From CAZPZZ01 sp964591245 (GTDB lineage Bacteria; Acidobacteriota; Vicinamibacteria; Vicinamibacterales; UBA8438): DNA of 7,689 bases. The stretch is from the NCBI GenBank assembly GCA_964591245.1, contig CAZPZZ010000173.1, forward strand, positions 1 through 7,689, read 5' to 3'. The position numbers and the translations under genes are program-made. Below the pieces are notes generated by a model that was given only the letters and a program-made list of their open reading frames with translations, made no database searches and was not told the origin of the DNA. Below are positions 5,697-7,689 of the stretch, piece by piece; position 1 is the first letter of the stretch; every line of letters begins with the position of its first letter.

Positions 5697-6341
5697 ATGG
5701 CCACGCAGCGACGCCCCGCGGCGCGCGCCGCTCGGAAGACCGCTGCCCGCACCACCAAATCAACAAGCCGGAAAACCGTCCGCACGTCGAAGGCGCCTGC
5801 GAAGAAGAAATTGGCACGTCGGACCACGTCGGCACCGGTGGTGAGCAAGATACGACAGGCCTATGCGAAAGCAGTCGGTCTGTACGAGAAAGGCCTGAAA
5901 TCCCTCCAGCGCAAGAATTACGCTGCTGCAGCCAAAGCGTTTCGTCAGTTAGTCGACCAATTTCCGGAGGAACGAGAACTACACGAACGCGCCCGCCTGT
6001 ATCTGAATGTCTGTGAAAAAGAATGTGGCCCCAAGGCCAAGCCGCCGCGCAATGTGAATGAACGCGTCCTCGCCGCGACACTGGCGTTGAACCGGCGTTG
6101 CCCAGAAGAGGCCGTCTCCCTTCTGCGAAATTCCGCATCGTCCCATCCAAAGGACGACCGTCTGCAATATTTGCTGGCGCTGGCACATGCCCTCCGGAAC
6201 GACGCCGAGACCGCAGCATCACATTTGAGTAAGGCGATCGCACTCAACCCTGAGAATCGGATCCAGGCCTTTCAAGAGTCAGACTTCGACGACATCCGAA
6301 CCACAGAGCCATTCCTTGAGGCGCTAAATACGGGTACGTGA
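5697..6341 (+). CDS. TPR-like protein with histone-H1-like basic N-terminal tail
   Basis: A 214-aa protein of unknown function. Residues 1-44 hold 16 Lys/Arg and no acidic residue, with Ala, Thr, Ser and Pro making up most of the rest. This resembles the tails of bacterial histone-H1-like proteins and suggests binding to DNA, RNA or another polyanion. From about 55 the protein is helical with TPR-like repeats: AVGLYEKGLKSLQRKNYAAAAKAF (shown in part: LYEKGLKSLQ and NYAAAAKAFRQLVDQFP, 59-90), VNERVLAATLALNRRCPEEA (120-139) and RLQYLLALAHALRND through AIALNP (155-185). The end, SDFDDIRTTEPFLEAL, is like the capping segment found after the last TPR in many proteins. No signal peptide or membrane segment is seen, so it is probably cytoplasmic or nucleoid-associated. 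Start and expression signals are strong. It precedes glmU on the same strand, 127 nt away and separated by hairpins, so a shared function is not implied. Confidence 0.85.
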   Translation: MATQRRPAARAARKTAARTTKSTSRKTVRTSKAPAKKKLARRTTSAPVVSKIRQAYAKAVGLYEKGLKSLQRKNYAAAAKAFRQLVDQFPEERELHERARLYLNVCEKECGPKAKPPRNVNERVLAATLALNRRCPEEAVSLLRNSASSHPKDDRLQYLLALAHALRNDAETAASHLSKAIALNPENRIQAFQESDFDDIRTTEPFLEALNTGT

Positions 6342-6346
6342 CACAA

Positions 6347-6370
6347 CAGACGCAAATCGTCTGCATATTT
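6347..6370 (+). terminator. Possible intrinsic terminator after the TPR-like gene
   Basis: CAGACG (6347-6352) and CGTCTG (6358-6363) form a perfect 6-bp stem with the 5-nt loop CAAAT, starting 5 nt after the stop codon. It is followed by CATATTT, a poor T-tract. A weak terminator is the best reading. Confidence 0.45.
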
Positions 6371-6412
6371 GGGTGGCGTAGCGTAGACCGGACAACGGGA
6401 ACGCAATTGCCC

Positions 6413-6430
6413 TGGGTCACGTATGACCCA
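6413..6430. promoter_or_regulatory. Perfect inverted repeat upstream of glmU, operator-like
   Basis: TGGGTCA-CGTA-TGACCCA has perfect 7-bp arms and a 4-bp centre, 38 bp before the glmU start. There is no T-tract on either strand, so a dimeric repressor/activator site or an mRNA leader hairpin is likelier than a terminator. I found no convincing sigma70 promoter for glmU nearby and no regulator gene in the window. Confidence 0.45.
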
Positions 6431-6468
6431 ACCCGACGTTCCACAGTAGGCGGATCGCAGGCGTAGCA

Positions 6469-7689
6469 ATGCCAAGACACGTCCTAATCCTCGCCGCCGG
6501 TCAGGGAACCCGCATGCGGTCTCACAGGCCGAAAGTCCTGCACCGGCTAGCAGGGCTGCCGCTCGTCGAGCACGTGCTGCGGGCGGCCGGCACACTGACG
6601 CCGACGCGGACGGGCGTGGTTATTGGTCACCAGGCTGACACCCTGCAAGGTGCACTCGCGGCCCATACGTCACTGCATTTCGCCTTACAGGCAGAGCAAC
6701 TCGGAACCGGACACGCCCTCCTGCAAGCAGAGCCGATCTTTGCACAGCAACACGGGACGCTCGTCGTCCTCTCCGGGGACGTTCCGCTCGTACAACCGAC
6801 GACACTTCAAAATTTGGTCGACGCGCACGAGCGCGCACGTGCTGCCATCACCGTCATGACAGCCACCGTGGTCAGACCCTATGGCTACGGGAGAATCCTG
6901 CGCCAGAATGGACAGCTCAGCCGGATCGTGGAAGAACGGGATGCGTCAGAGTCACAACGGCAGGTAAAAGAGATCAACGGGGGTATTTACGCACTCGATC
7001 TCGAGCCGCTCTTTGACGCGTTACGGGAGATCCCGATGAAAGGGGCTGCCGACGAGATCTACCTGCCTGGACTCGTGTCGATTTACAGACGACGCGGGCT
7101 ACCGGTGGAAACCGTCGCAGTCGCCACCCCGAATGAAGTTCGAGGTATCAACAGCCAGACCGAATTGGCAGAGGTCGGACGGATCGTGAGACAAACGAAG
7201 AACGAAGAGCTCATGGCTGCCGGAGTCACCATTGAAGACCCCGCCACCACATACATAGATATGGACGTCATCATTGGTGCGGATACCGTCATCCACCCCG
7301 GCGTCATTCTCGAAGGGCGGACGACCGTGGGAAACCGGTGCGAGCTACATGCCGGCGTGCGAATTGTCGACTCCACCCTCGGTGACGACGTTCTCGTCAA
7401 CAATCACTGTGTCATTCAAGGCGCGACCCTGAAGCGGGGCGCACGTGTCGGCCCCTTCGCACATCTCCGAGCGGACGCCGTGGTCGGGGAATCAGCCAAG
7501 GTAGGCAATTTCGTTGAGATGAAGAAAACCACGCTCGGGACCGGCTCCAAAGCGAACCACCTGACCTATCTCGGGGATGCCACAATCGGCGAGGATGTCA
7601 ACGTTGGCGCCGGGACGATCACATGCAACTACGACCAGGGTGAAAAACATCCAACAACTATCGGTGACCGCGCGTTCATCGGCAGTGGC
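6469..7689 (+). CDS. glmU: Bifunctional GlcNAc-1-P uridyltransferase / GlcN-1-P acetyltransferase, 3' end missing
   Basis: Carries out the last two steps to UDP-N-acetylglucosamine, the precursor of peptidoglycan and lipid A: acetylation of glucosamine-1-phosphate by its C-terminal domain, then uridylylation by its N-terminal domain. The N-terminal domain shows LAAGQGTRMRSHRPKVLH (8-25), QLGTGHA (77-83), the metal-binding SGDVPL (102-107) and INSQ (227-230, with the second metal ligand N228). The left-handed beta-helix hexapeptide repeats begin near 255 and contain the acetyltransferase residues R334, K352 (EMKK) and H364 (HLTYLGD), then GAGTITCNYD (380-389). All expected active-site residues up to the cut are present. 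The window ends at residue 407 of an expected about 450-460. The start is the ATG of MPRHVLILAAGQGTR; AGG lies 7 nt before it, a weak Shine-Dalgarno. In many bacteria glmS follows, but that lies outside the window. Confidence 0.97.
   Translation, partial: MPRHVLILAAGQGTRMRSHRPKVLHRLAGLPLVEHVLRAAGTLTPTRTGVVIGHQADTLQGALAAHTSLHFALQAEQLGTGHALLQAEPIFAQQHGTLVVLSGDVPLVQPTTLQNLVDAHERARAAITVMTATVVRPYGYGRILRQNGQLSRIVEERDASESQRQVKEINGGIYALDLEPLFDALREIPMKGAADEIYLPGLVSIYRRRGLPVETVAVATPNEVRGINSQTELAEVGRIVRQTKNEELMAAGVTIEDPATTYIDMDVIIGADTVIHPGVILEGRTTVGNRCELHAGVRIVDSTLGDDVLVNNHCVIQGATLKRGARVGPFAHLRADAVVGESAKVGNFVEMKKTTLGTGSKANHLTYLGDATIGEDVNVGAGTITCNYDQGEKHPTTIGDRAFIGSG

Overview
The window is about 7.7 kb of GC-rich bacterial DNA with seven densely packed protein genes and one tRNA cut by the left edge. 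The encoded proteins are ordinary bacterial housekeeping families. From memory, the proteins and gene set look most like Nitrospirota (Nitrospira-like) or another GC-rich Gram-negative lineage, but nothing in the sequence proves this. A run of ten Ns at 5488-5497 flanked by two diverged copies of the same sequence points to a scaffolded draft, probably metagenomic, assembly.

Layout. On the minus strand, serS (seryl-tRNA synthetase) is followed 17 nt later by a tRNA-Ser(UGA) gene that runs off the left edge. Divergent from serS is galU (UTP-glucose-1-phosphate uridylyltransferase, plus strand), whose best promoter element lies so close to the start that the mRNA looks leaderless. galU converges on a minus-strand pair: a DUF885 metallopeptidase-like gene, then a small FmdB-type zinc-ribbon gene. 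Divergent from the DUF885 gene is rsmI (16S rRNA 2'-O-methyltransferase). Its 3' end and downstream flank occur twice, on both sides of the N gap. Next come a well-formed promoter and Shine-Dalgarno site serving a gene for an unusual small protein with a histone-H1-like basic tail and TPR-like helices. Last is glmU, cut by the right edge.

How the genes relate. serS and tRNA-Ser supply the same aminoacylation step. RsmI acts on the ribosome. GalU and GlmU both make UDP-sugars (UDP-glucose and UDP-GlcNAc) for envelope polysaccharide and peptidoglycan. The DUF885 and FmdB-type products have no established pathway here. I found no phage, transposon, CRISPR, toxin-antitoxin or secretion module. 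The places most worth a second look are the rsmI-tail duplication around the gap, the basic-tail TPR protein, and the compact promoter/operator-like structures before galU and glmU.
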